64,000 nucleotides of DNA, taken from contig NZ_CP076458.1 in the NCBI RefSeq assembly GCF_018866245.1, forward strand, positions 868,001 through 932,000. The letters run 5' to 3'. Below the pieces are notes generated by a model that was not told the origin of the DNA, did not search any database, and worked only from the letters and a program-made list of their open reading frames with translations. Made by a program: the position numbers and the translations under genes. Shown here in pieces: positions 44,539 through 54,325 of this stretch (positions are counted from its first letter, which is position 1; each line of letters begins with the position of its first letter). This stretch comes from Novisyntrophococcus fermenticellae (GTDB lineage: Bacteria; Bacillota; Clostridia; Lachnospirales; Lachnospiraceae).

Positions 44539-45477
44539 ATGTCAAGGTTATCGGGGATAACTTTTCAACAGGTTGAGGTTTTTCTTGTTGCAGCAAAATA
44601 CGAGAATTTTACAAAAGCGGCAGAGGTACTTTATATGACGCAGGCATCTGTCAGCCGCAATATTTTGAACATGGAATTTACTCTGGGGCTTGTCCTTTTT
44701 ATAAGACATAAAAGGCATGTCACGCTTACGAATGCAGGAAGGAGCCTTGTAGTCTCTTTGCAGCAGATTATGCAGCAATCGGAGAGTGCACTGGATAATG
44801 CTTACTTACAACAGCAAAACCAGATGCAGAATCTGATTATCGGAGATGTGAATTGGACGTCAATGGACTCCTATCTGATACCGATAAGCGCAGAGTTTGA
44901 AAAAGCATATCCTCATGTAGAGTATATTATTAAACGTGATACACCCTCTGTTGTATACGAAAATATGCTTGCCGAGCAATATGATGCCGCTTTTTTTGTC
45001 TCTGAATCCATCCCTGATAAATTAACCTGCGGGCTAAAAAGCGATCTGATTTTCGAACTGGATCCCTGTATTATTCTGGCAAACAATCATCCCCTTTTCC
45101 GGAAAAAGGATATTTCAATTGAGGAATTAAAAAATCAGCCGCTTGTTGCAATGCATGATGAATTTCAAATGGGATACTGGAAGTTTGCCTATAAAGTATG
45201 TCAGGAAGTTGGATTAAACTATGGAGATATTAAGAATGTAGATAATGAATTCACACTGGCAGTGGAGCTTAAGCGTGGAAAACGTGTTGCGATTTCAAAT
45301 CACTGTTTTTCTGCAATGAACCAAAATGAATTACGTTTTATTCCGCTTAGAAATTGCAAGATAAAATCGGGAATAGTACTTATTTATTCTAATGAAAATA
45401 CGAATCCATATCTTTTAAAGTTTTGTGAATTGTGCAAAAACATGGGACCTGAGTTAATACATTCCCTGTATCATTAA
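44539..45477 (+). CDS. LysR family transcriptional regulator
   Basis: A 312-aa regulator. The N-terminal winged helix-turn-helix contains FTKAAEVLYMTQASVSRNI (about residues 26-44), and a PBP-like effector domain follows. It is 72 bases before a BCCT transporter gene on the same strand and may control it. GGGGAG is upstream; an in-frame TTG at 44533 with better spacing is an alternative start, two codons longer. Confidence 0.88.
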   Translation: MSRLSGITFQQVEVFLVAAKYENFTKAAEVLYMTQASVSRNILNMEFTLGLVLFIRHKRHVTLTNAGRSLVVSLQQIMQQSESALDNAYLQQQNQMQNLIIGDVNWTSMDSYLIPISAEFEKAYPHVEYIIKRDTPSVVYENMLAEQYDAAFFVSESIPDKLTCGLKSDLIFELDPCIILANNHPLFRKKDISIEELKNQPLVAMHDEFQMGYWKFAYKVCQEVGLNYGDIKNVDNEFTLAVELKRGKRVAISNHCFSAMNQNELRFIPLRNCKIKSGIVLIYSNENTNPYLLKFCELCKNMGPELIHSLYH

Positions 45478-45549
45478 ATACTGAATCAGAATTAGTAAAT
45501 AAAATATAATTGCCATATAATTAATCCATAATGACGGAGGGGGTTAATT

Positions 45550-47138
45550 ATGGAGAAAAGAAGAAGAAAAAAATTTCATCCAAGAGACCGGTTGGAATTT
45601 ACCAGGAAATGGGGAATCTTTGGACACTTGGATTCATGTGTATTTATCGTTTCTGCAATCATATGTTTTGGCTTCATATTGTGGGGAGCTATAGATCATG
45701 AATCTTTAGGGGATATACTAAATGGAATTCTTTCAGCTGCAGTTTCCAACTGGAAATGGATGTACCAGGGAGGCGTTTTCTTCTTCGTGGTTTTTGGTCT
45801 CTGGATTGCATTCAGTAAATATGGGAATATTAAGTTTGGAAAAGATACAGATACTCCGGAATATTCAAATTTTTCCTGGTTTTCCATGCTGTTTGGAGCA
45901 GGTATGTGGGTAGGTCTCGTGTATTGGTCAGTAGCTGAACCCATTACGCACTATTTAAACGGACCAACTTATGCCGGAGCTGCTGGCAGTACAAAGGCTG
46001 CTGAGTGGTCCATGGCCACTTCATACCTGCACTGGGGAATCAGCCCATGGGCGATTTACGTGATACTTGGGATTCCGATGGGACTTGTAATCTTATAGAA
46101 AAGGCCTGCCGTCCCTTGTAAGCTCCTGTTTTTATCCTGTGCTTGGAGATAAAATTTATGGTCCGATCGGGAAAATTATTGATATTATTACGCTTTGCAT
46201 TACCTTTTTTGGAGTTTCCACGACAGTTGGTTTGGGAACGATGGAATTAGGTTCGGGACTTTCCTACAACTATGGGATTCCATTGAACAATAAAGCATAT
46301 ATGATTATTCTGCTTGTGGTAACAGTCTGTTATCTGGCCTCAGTATGCCTGCCGATTGACAGGGGGGGTGAAGGTAGGGTCTAATATCAGTATGGTTGCA
46401 TGTATCGGATTGCTGGTATTTCTCTTTATACTTGGTCCGACACGATTTATTATGGACAACTTCGTGAATGCGGGTGGTATCTACCTTCAGAATTTTGTGA
46501 CGATGAGTACTTGGACGGATCCTGTGGAAAATACCGGATGGCTGAACTCGTGGACTGTGTTTTACTGGGCATGGTGGATTTCGTGGGCTCCTTTTGTAGG
46601 AATGTTTATCGCTAAAATATCAAAGGGAAGAACAATTCGGGAATTTATTATGGCGGCACTTATAGCTCCAACGATTTTTGACATCGTTTTTTTTGATATT
46701 ATAGGTTCTACAGCCCTTCACTTCGAGTTGAATCCGGCTACAAAAGGTATTATCGGGAAGGTCATCGATAAAAATGTTGCGGATGGAATTTTTGTGTTGT
46801 TTGATCAATTTCCACTGACTCAAATTACGGTACCGGTTCTGATTATCGTGATTTTCACTTTTTTTGTTGTCTCTACGGATTCCGCAACCATTGTCTTGGG
46901 AATGTTTTCAAGTGGTGGGAACAATTCACCGAGAACAAGCTTAAAGCTGCTCTGGGGCGTTGCACTTGCACTGTCAGCGGCTGTGCTGATTATCATGGGT
47001 GGACTGGATGCTGTGCAGACAATTGCAATTGTGGCTGTATTTCCATTCATATTTGTCATGTTTGGACTTTGTTACGCTACAATCAGGATGCTTCGTAAGG
47101 ATTCATCACCAACGGAGGATATAGAGGACAAAGAATAG
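45550..47138 (+). pseudogene. BCCT family betaine/carnitine/choline transporter, two frameshifts
   Basis: Quaternary-amine transporter of about 527 aa when read through. It has the BCCT core WSVAEPITHYL and the Trp-rich stretch WTVFYWAWWISWAPFVGMFIAKIS with KGRTIREF. Frame 1 runs 45550-46098 and stops, but removing one T at 46093-46094 continues as YRKGLPSLVSSCFYPVLGDK. The second break is the seven-G run at 46362-46368: with six G the frame reads IDRGVKVGSNISM. Both repairs remove one base. A strong GGAGGGGG precedes the ATG. Either the gene is dead or these are base-call errors. Confidence 0.85.
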
Positions 47139-47165
47139 AGATTTATGCTGTCGCATAAGTAAATC

Positions 47166-47215
47166 AAAAAGAATCCCTCTGCATTAGAGATATGAAATGC
47201 AGAAGGGTTCTTTTT
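47166..47215. terminator. Bidirectional terminator between the BCCT and MttB genes
   Basis: Arms 47166-47185 and 47196-47215 pair over about 19 bp (AAAAAGAA, CCCT, CTGCATT on the left) with one bulge, and run into TTTTT. It separates convergent genes. Confidence 0.85.
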
Positions 47216-47250
47216 ATGTTTTTCTGTCGGGAAGTGTCGTATAACTTGAA

Positions 47251-48664
47251 CTACATATTTTCAAGTCGGTCGACCAGCTCTTTGTCCACACCGCGTGCAG
47301 CCAAAATATCATGCATTTTATCGATAATATCGTGGTCAAGTTCCGGCTGAACATATGCATCCAGCATTTTATCAATTTTTTTGGTAATGTTATTCTCAAA
47401 AGTTTTTCCGGAGGCGGTGCCCCTGACGGATATTTCCGGTGTCAAAGGCTCTACCCGGCAATATTCCAAAGTATGGTCCTCTGTTAAATACACACCACTG
47501 TGACCGATTTCATCAATTAAGTCTTCCGGAATCGTCTCTTCATTGACATCGAAATTACGGTGATATCTTTCCACAAAATCAATCACTTCGAAGTCCACAA
47601 TCAGCTTTTCGTAGGACATACTCGCATAAGCATCCATGATACCGGCGGCATGGATCATAAAGTTGATATCTGCATCACGACAGGCCATATAGGTGAGCAG
47701 AGATTCGTATCCTGCCTGAGCATCCACTTTTTTTGCATCTGTCAAACAGCCGCCTGCCCGGCTTGGTATGCCGTAAAAGTCTGCGAGCTTTCCGGCTGTA
47801 TTGTAGCAAATTGCACCTTCAGGAGCGCCGATTGCGGTTGCACCATTTCTCATATCAGCAGTTGTGGTTTCGCATCCATATACAACCGGACAGCCTGGAG
47901 AAATCATCTGCACGAGTGCAATGCCTGCGAGAACTTCTGCATTGGATATAGCCATAGAGCCTGCAAGTGTTACCGGAGTTGTGGAGCCCGCCTGACCAAG
48001 CGCACCGATAATCACAGGCTGACGATTTTCCACAAACTGGAATAAACTTTCTGTCATGACCTTCGTCAGCTGAAGGGGGGGCAACCGTATTAATCAGAGT
48101 AATAAGGCGTGGATATTTTTTGAATTCTTCTTCTCCGCCAAATGCAGCTTTTGCCATATCCATCATCGCGGCAACCTGATCCCCATCTGCAGTGCCGGTG
48201 AGCAGCACTTTGTCAGAATACAGATATGTCATATAAAACATCAGCAGCGTAGCATTTTCTACCGGCAGGTCAGAGGGTTGGACGATGATTCCACCATTTA
48301 CATCAAAGGATTTCTGCTGATGGTAAAGTTTCGCAAACTTTACAAAATCCTCGGTGTTGGCATTCCGTTTATTCCCTTCCATATCTACAACAAAGGGACA
48401 CCCATATCCAGGAGCGGGGTTTAAATGGTCACCGCCGACTGTAATATTATATTTAGGATTCCGCGCGAACATCGTAAATGCATGGGGTGCCATGTTTACC
48501 CAGTACATCAACTGCTCTTCTTTAAACCGTGCGACACCGTTATCGTCAACGTTAATTCCATTTTCCTTCAGAATCCGAACCGCCTTTGGATGTTCAAAAC
48601 GCATACCGGTTCTTTCTAAGATACGGACAGAAGCCTCATGAATTAGTTGCTCATTGCTTTTCAT
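47251..48664 (-). pseudogene. MttB-family (trimethylamine methyltransferase-like) protein, one frameshift
   Basis: Corrinoid-dependent methyltransferase superfamily, about 470 aa when read through. The N-terminal half (48664 down to about 48080) reads MKSNEQLIHEASVRILERTG and ends KKYPRLITLINTVA. The C-terminal half reads PLQLTKVMTESLFQFVENRQP and has GALGQAGSTTPVTLAGS and HAAGIMDAYASMSYEKLIVD, typical of the family. A seven-G run at 48075-48081 (+ strand) breaks the frame; six G restores it. No in-frame TAG occurs at the pyrrolysine region, so it belongs to the non-pyrrolysine group (as MtgB, MtpB, MtcB), which demethylates betaines or carnitine. No cognate corrinoid protein gene is in the window. 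Confidence 0.87.
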
Positions 48665-48733
48665 ATTAAAATTCCTCCTGTTTTTCCCCTTCCGCAGGGG
48701 TATTTTTTCACTACATGACTTTAGATGCCTGTG

Positions 48734-50237
48734 CTATTTCATAAGTCCCTCCTCCTTTGCATCTTTTGACAGGGCTTTATAAATTGAAAAACACATGAAA
48801 ATCATGATAATCATGTATGGAAATGCTGCTACAATGGAAGCCGTCTGCAGAATTTTAAGTACAGAGGTTCCACCGACTATGATACAGATAATCGTCACTG
48901 CGCCCTGGGCAATGCCCCATCCGGCGCGAAGCTTTTTATCAGGATTCATGTTTCCGTGGTCAGTAAGCATTGACAATACAAAGGTTGCAGAGTTTGCGGA
49001 GCCCAGAAAACTGAATATAATCAGAATAATTGCTAAAGGTGCAGTTATAACATAGACAGGAAGCTGACGTAACAATGCAAAGAGACCCGTCGTATAATCG
49101 GTGTTTACAGCCTGTAAAATGGCTCCACCTGAAAGATCATTCAGATGGAATGCGGCGCCTCCGTAGATACCAAGCCACAGAAAGCTGAATAGTGCTGGAA
49201 GAATACTCACAACGATAATATATTCCCGGACTGTTCGTCCTTTGGAAACTCTTGCACAGAACTGCCCGCAGAAGGGTGCCCACGCAATCCACCATGCCCA
49301 ATAGAAGACCGTCCAATCGGAAACAAAACTTTTGTTTTCCATCCATAAACTTTTCGTAATAAAATTACCAAGATAGCCGCCAAGCGAATTTGTAAAGAGA
49401 TCGAGTATAAACACAGCACCTCCAAATACGAAGATGAAAATCATAAAAGCGATGGAAAGCCAGATTTTAATATCCGTAACTAACTGGATTCCTTTTTGAA
49501 GCCCGGAAATGGTAGCCAAAGTAAAAAGCAATTGTTATAATTCCAATGATTACACAGGTTAACGTGGTTCCTGTCTCTACCCCGTAGATATAGTTCAGCC
49601 CTCCAACAATCTGTGATGCCCCCAGACCAAGGCTGGTTGCCACACCAAAGATGGTTGCAAATATAGCGAGAATATCGATTGCTTTTCCAATCGGTCCGTT
49701 TACCCGGTCTCCAATCAGTGGTTCAAATGCCGAACTTACCAGGAAAGGCCGATCCTTTTTAAAGGAAAAGTAACCAAGGGCAAGGCCTCCAATCGCAAAG
49801 ATGCCCCAAGGGTGAAATCCCCAGTGGAAAAAAACTGTCTGCATGGATTCATACATGGCTGCTGTTGTTTCAGGTTCGGCCATTGGGGGTGATGCATAAT
49901 CCATCAGTGGTTCCGCAACTGAATAGAATACGAGACCAATTCCCATGGAACCGCCAAATAACATGGTAAACCATTGAAAATTACTAAATTCCGGTTTGTC
50001 CTCCGGCTTGCCTAGTTTTAATCTGCCCATAGGGCTTACTGCCAGAAAGACCGCAAAGAGCACCATACCAAATACAGTAATCAGATACATCCATCCGAAA
50101 TTTTTCGTGATACCTGAAAACAATGCTCCGGCCACTGTACCAAGTGTATTTGGAAAAAATGCACCAAATAGCACAAACAAGGTAACAAGGACGGCAGAGA
50201 CAATTAAAACATAATTTCTTTTTCCCTTTTTCTCCAT
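48734..50237 (-). pseudogene. BCCT family transporter, one frameshift
   Basis: Second quaternary-amine transporter, about 500 aa when read through. The start at 50237 (MEKKGKRNY) follows GGAGGG. The first frame runs to 49467 with FYSVAEPLMDYASPP and GDRVNGPIGKAID; the second frame covers 49531-48734 with WTVFYWAWWIAWAPFCGQFC and SKGRTVREY. The shift lies at the AAAAA of 49523-49527 (+ strand): with four A the join reads IITIAFTLATISGLQKG. It is transcribed toward the MttB gene 70 bases away, so transporter and methyltransferase form one operon. Confidence 0.87.
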
Positions 50238-50371
50238 AAATTCCCTCCGCTTTATGTCATAAACTACAAAAAATGAATAAACCACCTTGAAAATTAAACA
50301 ATTTGGATTATAAGAATATGGAATTTCATATATGTATCGTTAATTTGCGGTGATTTATAAACAGAGTATAT

Positions 50372-50388
50372 AATACACATAGTGTATT
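50372..50388. promoter_or_regulatory. Inverted repeat upstream of the BCCT operon, site 1
   Basis: AATACAC-ATA-GTGTATT is a perfect 7-bp inverted repeat with a 3-base centre. It shares AATACA-N5-TGTATT with the site at 50413, and the centres are 42 bases apart. Confidence 0.55.
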
Positions 50389-50412
50389 TTCCAATTCGTA
50401 TTCGGCATTTAG

Positions 50413-50431
50413 TAATACATGTAATGTATTA
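50413..50431. promoter_or_regulatory. Inverted repeat upstream of the BCCT operon, site 2
   Basis: TAATACAT-GTA-ATGTATTA is a perfect 8-bp inverted repeat with a 3-base centre, the partner of the 50372 site. The two lie on the same DNA face, which suggests cooperative binding by one regulator. The rest of the 376 bases between 50237 and 50614 holds no gene. Confidence 0.55.
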
Positions 50432-50534
50432 ATATTTTTGGGTAATGGGGAATAGAGGAGGGGGTGTTCGAAATTAAGACATGAGAGAGTTTTCTGAATA
50501 ATGAATATTTTTTTCTGAAATAGCTGAAAATTAG

Positions 50535-50563
50535 TTGCAATCTATCATAATACAACGTATAAT
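50535..50563 (+). promoter_or_regulatory. Sigma-A promoter of the desulfoferrodoxin gene
   Basis: TTGCAA (50535-50540), a 17-base spacer and TATAAT (50558-50563), 50 bases before the start codon. Confidence 0.75.
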
Positions 50564-50613
50564 AAAAGCGAGTATTAGAAGGGGTGTACATCAGAAGAAA
50601 GGAAGTGCTAAGT

Positions 50614-51054
50614 ATGTCTAATGTTGAATTTTATCGTTGTGAACGCTGTGGTAATCTGACTGCATTAATTAAAAAGGGTGGCGGAGAGATGGTTTGCTGT
50701 GGGCAGCCTATGACTAAATTATCTGCGAACTCCACAGATGCGACGCAGGAAAAACACGTACCAAAAGTAGCGAAAAATGAGGATGACACATTGAAAATTT
50801 CTGTGGGATCTACACTTCATCCTATGACACCTGAGCACTATATTGAATGGATTGCTCTTGCGACGGATGACAAGGTAGAAGTAAGATACCTTAAGCCGGG
50901 CGATCAGCCCGTTGTAAAATTTGATGACGTCAGCTATGGATGCATTTATGCATACTGTAATATACATGGGTTATGGATGACGGAGCTGGATTATGTTATT
51001 CCTAACGAAGCAGCATGCTCTGCGGAATTTCCGGATGGATGTGTCTTCCTATAA
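50614..51054 (+). CDS. dfx: Desulfoferrodoxin (superoxide reductase)
   Basis: A 146-aa iron protein that reduces superoxide to peroxide in anaerobes. The N-terminal desulforedoxin domain has the four cysteines C9, C12, C28 and C29 (YRCERCG; MVCCGQPM), so it is the two-iron class. The neelaredoxin domain carries HPMTPEHYIEW and CNIHGLW, with the histidine and cysteine ligands of the catalytic iron. It runs about 20 residues past the usual end after CNIHGLW, with two extra cysteines. GGAAG precedes the ATG; an upstream in-frame GTG lacks a site. Confidence 0.92.
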   Translation: MSNVEFYRCERCGNLTALIKKGGGEMVCCGQPMTKLSANSTDATQEKHVPKVAKNEDDTLKISVGSTLHPMTPEHYIEWIALATDDKVEVRYLKPGDQPVVKFDDVSYGCIYAYCNIHGLWMTELDYVIPNEAACSAEFPDGCVFL

Positions 51055-51102
51055 AAGAATTAAAAGTAGCCTGGAGGAATTGAACATTGCCATGATAAAA
51101 AT

Positions 51103-51147
51103 AAAGAGAAGAAATTCCTCATTGATTTGATGGAACTTCTTCTCTTT
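51103..51147. terminator. Bidirectional terminator after desulfoferrodoxin
   Basis: AAAGAGAAGAAATTCC (51103-51118) pairs with GGAACTTCTTCTCTTT (51132-51147) with one weak pair. It lies between convergent genes. Confidence 0.8.
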
Positions 51148-51193
51148 CTACATTTCACGTAGTATGTAACAACAAATCATTAGGAAAATTCTT

Positions 51194-52717
51194 TTACTCT
51201 ATATCCATAAGTTCAAAAACAATTAATAATTCAAGTCGTATTCTCCGGTCATTAAAATCCAGTCCGGTAATTTCCTTTATCCGTTTTAACTGATATAAAA
51301 AAGAAGCCCTTTGCAAATATAAAATGCCGATAGTTTTAACAATACTCATATCTTGCTGGAGATATACTTTTAACGAATTTGTGAAATTTCTTTTATGTTC
51401 TTGATCGTATCGAATTAAACGTCGTAATCCCTCTGGACATAGTGAGTCCAAGCTATAATCACCTTTGGCTCTTGTCAGTAAATTATGCAATGCATAAGTT
51501 TTGTAATGATAACACCATATAGTTTCGTCTTTTATATTGCCAATGCGCAGTGCGGCTTTTGCCTGCTCATAATAATCTCTTAAATATAATAATGTATAGA
51601 AAGACCGACTTATGCCTGCTTTCATTAATCCTTCTCTAAGAATATATGCCATCTTGAGAAGCAGTTCCTCTTTAGGTGTATTTCCTTTTTTGAGATTTAC
51701 AATTAATATGATATCATCCTCGTTTAAAATCGCCGCACTTCCTGAAAGATTAGATTCTAAACGACTACAGACTGCAGTAACGGTATAAACTGCACGGTCG
51801 TAATTGCTGGATTTAATTAATGCGCAAAAATATGAATCATCTATATGCCAATTCCATTCATTAAGAATTTCACTTAGTTTTTCTTTATCGACATCTTCAT
51901 CCTTTAGCATACGCTGCATATATAAATCAAAGTCTTTTGGATGGTTGTTAAATGAAATATTTTGTTTCTCCATTGCCCTTTTTACAAAATCAGCTAAAAA
52001 TGCAAGTAAAACATAGTCACTCTTATTAAACGGTCTTTCAATCTCACAGGCCATCAGACGGGCAACATAAATTCCGGATACCCGGATGTTATAGTACAAA
52101 ATGCGATAACCCCACATATAATCTGGAAAGATATCGGGTTCATTTTTAGAAACCGTTTTTATAAAATCTTCATCTAATTTCAGTTCATCAATTTCCTCAT
52201 CGGGAAGATAAGCGCCAACCTCGTCTTCTTTGAAAAACATCAGGCGTTCCGGTTTTTTCCTTTCGCTGTAAAAGATATTTTGAAGACTTGCTGTATACAT
52301 ACAAATAGGATTATAAAGAAACTCTCTGCCGCAATCACCCAGTGTTTTTAAAGATGCGTTCTCTTCCATTTGCTGATACAGTTTTCTTTCCCACTGATTA
52401 AATTGCTGAAATACACGTTGGAGATCTTCGTATATATCATATATATCCATTTTTTCATCAAAAAGAAATACGTCCATATGTTCTGGTATATTCTCTTTTA
52501 CATTCCCAATACACGCATAAACGCCTCTTTTATTTTCTTTTAGTAACTTTTCTAAATCTTTATTGGAGATGAGATAAATCAGAGAAAAATCTAAGTTTTC
52601 TTTATTTCGGAAAAAAGCGATTCCCTCCAGATCCTGCTGCATGACAGAAGCATGAATGATACTTGTTGTGTTTTTTATATGCATATAGTCATGTAATATC
52701 CATGAATTGATTTTCAT
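51194..52717 (-). CDS. PucR/CdaR-type transcriptional regulator
   Basis: A 507-aa soluble regulator. A long N-terminal sensor region of no clear family is followed by a GGDEF-like PucR middle part (IDDSYFCALIKSSNYDRAV, AILNEDDIILIVNL) and a C-terminal helix-turn-helix: LKVYLQQDMSIVKTIGILYL then QRASFLYQLKRIKEITGLDF. The start at 52717 follows AAAGGA; an ATG five codons earlier lacks a site. It may regulate the UroD/MFS or BCCT/MttB genes on either side, where paired dyads occur at 50372 and 50413. Confidence 0.8.
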   Translation of the reverse strand: MKINSWILHDYMHIKNTTSIIHASVMQQDLEGIAFFRNKENLDFSLIYLISNKDLEKLLKENKRGVYACIGNVKENIPEHMDVFLFDEKMDIYDIYEDLQRVFQQFNQWERKLYQQMEENASLKTLGDCGREFLYNPICMYTASLQNIFYSERKKPERLMFFKEDEVGAYLPDEEIDELKLDEDFIKTVSKNEPDIFPDYMWGYRILYYNIRVSGIYVARLMACEIERPFNKSDYVLLAFLADFVKRAMEKQNISFNNHPKDFDLYMQRMLKDEDVDKEKLSEILNEWNWHIDDSYFCALIKSSNYDRAVYTVTAVCSRLESNLSGSAAILNEDDIILIVNLKKGNTPKEELLLKMAYILREGLMKAGISRSFYTLLYLRDYYEQAKAALRIGNIKDETIWCYHYKTYALHNLLTRAKGDYSLDSLCPEGLRRLIRYDQEHKRNFTNSLKVYLQQDMSIVKTIGILYLQRASFLYQLKRIKEITGLDFNDRRIRLELLIVFELMDIE

Positions 52718-52871
52718 ATTAAATCCTTTCATATATTTTGTATGTATAAATGATTATAGTGGCTCAGTTGTCAAGACAAAAATCTAAGATTTTTATAATG
52801 AACTGATATGGTGGATAAGTGACAAGGAGTATGGGGAAGGCAGTGGAACACCCCCCAGATCCATATATGCA

Positions 52872-53762
52872 TCAAGCTACATAGGGCAGTAGCATTGCCG
52901 GGTAGTAGCATTCAGCCGGTTTTTGATAGTCAAGGGCAGAATGACATCTTTCAAAATTATAAGTGAAAATATATCGTCCGATAGCGGCTCTGGCTTCTTT
53001 GATATTGTTATATTGTGTAAGGTACGCTTCTTCATATTTGAAGCTACGAAACCAGCGTTCAATCATGATGTTGTCAGCCCAACGGCTTTTCCCATCCATG
53101 CTTTGGCGAATTCCATTTTTCTTTAAGAATTCAATATATTGTTGACTTGTAAACTGACATCCTTGATCGGAATTTAAAATTTGTGGCTTTGCAACCTTAA
53201 AAGCCTTTTTCAAGGCATTGACAACCATTCGGGTATCAAGTGTATCATCGACTTCCCAGCCGACAATACAGCGGCTGTACCAGTCGATTACAGCAGTCAG
53301 GTACAAAAATCCATGCCGGATGGGAATATATGTAATGTCAATCGACCAAGCCTGATTAGGCTTGTCTATGACAGCATTGCGGAGAAGATAAGGGAATACC
53401 TTAGCTTGCTGCATCCGCTTCGAAAGGTTCATCTTTGGGTAGATTGGATGAATGTCCATTTCGCTCATGTAGCGGCGTGCTTTCCGGCGACCAACATGAT
53501 AACCACGAAGCTTCAACTGTGCTGACATCTGCCTGGCACCCCAGGTCGGATTATCTGTGTGAAGGTGATCAATGATCTCTTTACAAGCCAGTTCTTCCTC
53601 TGATACAGGCGTTCCTTTGTAATAAATGCTGGTGCGGTTGATATCCAGGAGCTTTGCCCCGACAGAAGCAGGTAATTCTTTAGTCGTCAAAAGGTTTTGG
53701 ACTAAACTTACTCTCGTAGTCAGGTCCACAAATTTCTTCAGATTTTTTTTTGAGCCAGTCAA
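52872..53762 (-). CDS. IS3-family transposase OrfB (integrase catalytic domain)
   Basis: A 296-aa DDE transposase. An N-terminal HTH_21-like part contains SVGAKLLDINRTSIYYK, and the rve core has the three acidic residues in WSIDITYIPI, LNSDQGCQFTS and NIMIERWFRSFKYE. It is made as an OrfAB fusion by -1 frameshifting at the nine-A run (complement of 53743-53751) where orfA reads LKKKSEE and orfB SKKNLKK. All key residues are present, so it is probably active. Confidence 0.92.
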   Translation of the reverse strand: MTGSKKNLKKFVDLTTRVSLVQNLLTTKELPASVGAKLLDINRTSIYYKGTPVSEEELACKEIIDHLHTDNPTWGARQMSAQLKLRGYHVGRRKARRYMSEMDIHPIYPKMNLSKRMQQAKVFPYLLRNAVIDKPNQAWSIDITYIPIRHGFLYLTAVIDWYSRCIVGWEVDDTLDTRMVVNALKKAFKVAKPQILNSDQGCQFTSQQYIEFLKKNGIRQSMDGKSRWADNIMIERWFRSFKYEEAYLTQYNNIKEARAAIGRYIFTYNFERCHSALDYQKPAECYYPAMLLPYVA

Positions 53763-54027
53763 CCTGCATGGTTAACTGACCAACCTTTTTGGCATACTCC
53801 GACTTCTCTTTGCGTTCTTCTGCAAGCTTATCTTTGAGGTTTTCCTCTCGCTTGTCGTCAAATGCTGCAGAAGCGTTGTTTAGGAATTCTTTCTTCCAGT
53901 TACGGAGTAAGTTGGGTTGAATATTATTTTCAGTTGCAAGGGTATTGAGATCTTTCTCTCCCTTAAGTAACTCAATCACAAGGTCTGATTTAAATTTGGC
54001 ACTAAAGTTTCTTCTTTGTCTGGACAT
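53680..54027 (-). CDS. IS3-family transposase OrfA (DNA-binding subunit)
   Basis: A 115-aa protein with a helix-turn-helix (LNTLATENNIQPNLLRNWKKE) and a C-terminal coiled coil (LKDKLAEERKEKSEYAKKVGQL over about residues 68-90). GAAAGGATTC precedes the start. It binds the inverted repeats and is the N-terminal half of the fused transposase. Confidence 0.92.
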   Translation of the reverse strand: MSRQRRNFSAKFKSDLVIELLKGEKDLNTLATENNIQPNLLRNWKKEFLNNASAAFDDKREENLKDKLAEERKEKSEYAKKVGQLTMQVDWLKKKSEEICGPDYESKFSPKPFDD

Positions 54028-54325
54028 AGCAATGAATCCTTTCTTTCATACTGATTTTAGTATATCAGATTCATTAAAATCTGTCTGGGAAAGTGTCTTA
54101 ATTTATGAGACCATTATAGATAAAGCAAACATATACTTTGGCAAATGATTTTTTATAGAAGTTTGTGTTAATATAAATATATCAAAAATAGAATGGATTG
54201 GGAAGCGATAATTGGATATTTCGCCATATTTTGTGATCGATATTTTGCAGCTGCTTCATATTTTATTATTCTGTTCTTTTATATATTTTATAAAAATTAT
54301 CTTATTTAAAAGGGAGGAACTTCTT

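Larger units (their letters stand above)
52760..54113 (-). mobile_element. Complete IS3-family insertion sequence
   Basis: A 1,354-bp element with imperfect terminal inverted repeats of about 20 bp: TGGCTCAGTTGTCAAGACA at the left and, as complement at the right, TGGTCTCATAAATTAAGACA. A 6-bp direct repeat TTATAG flanks it at 52754-52759 and 54114-54119, so the insertion looks recent and intact. It carries orfA and orfB overlapping with a slippery A-run. It landed between the PucR and UroD genes, in no gene. Confidence 0.85.

Noticed and set aside
47251..48664. Possible pyrrolysine (TAG) in the MttB-type gene.
   Set aside because: No in-frame TAG occurs in the expected region once the seven-G run is corrected; the break is a frameshift.
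53680..53762. Overlap of orfA and orfB as an error-type frameshift.
   Set aside because: It is the normal programmed -1 frameshift of IS3 elements at an A-run, in the opposite sense to the +1 shifts elsewhere.
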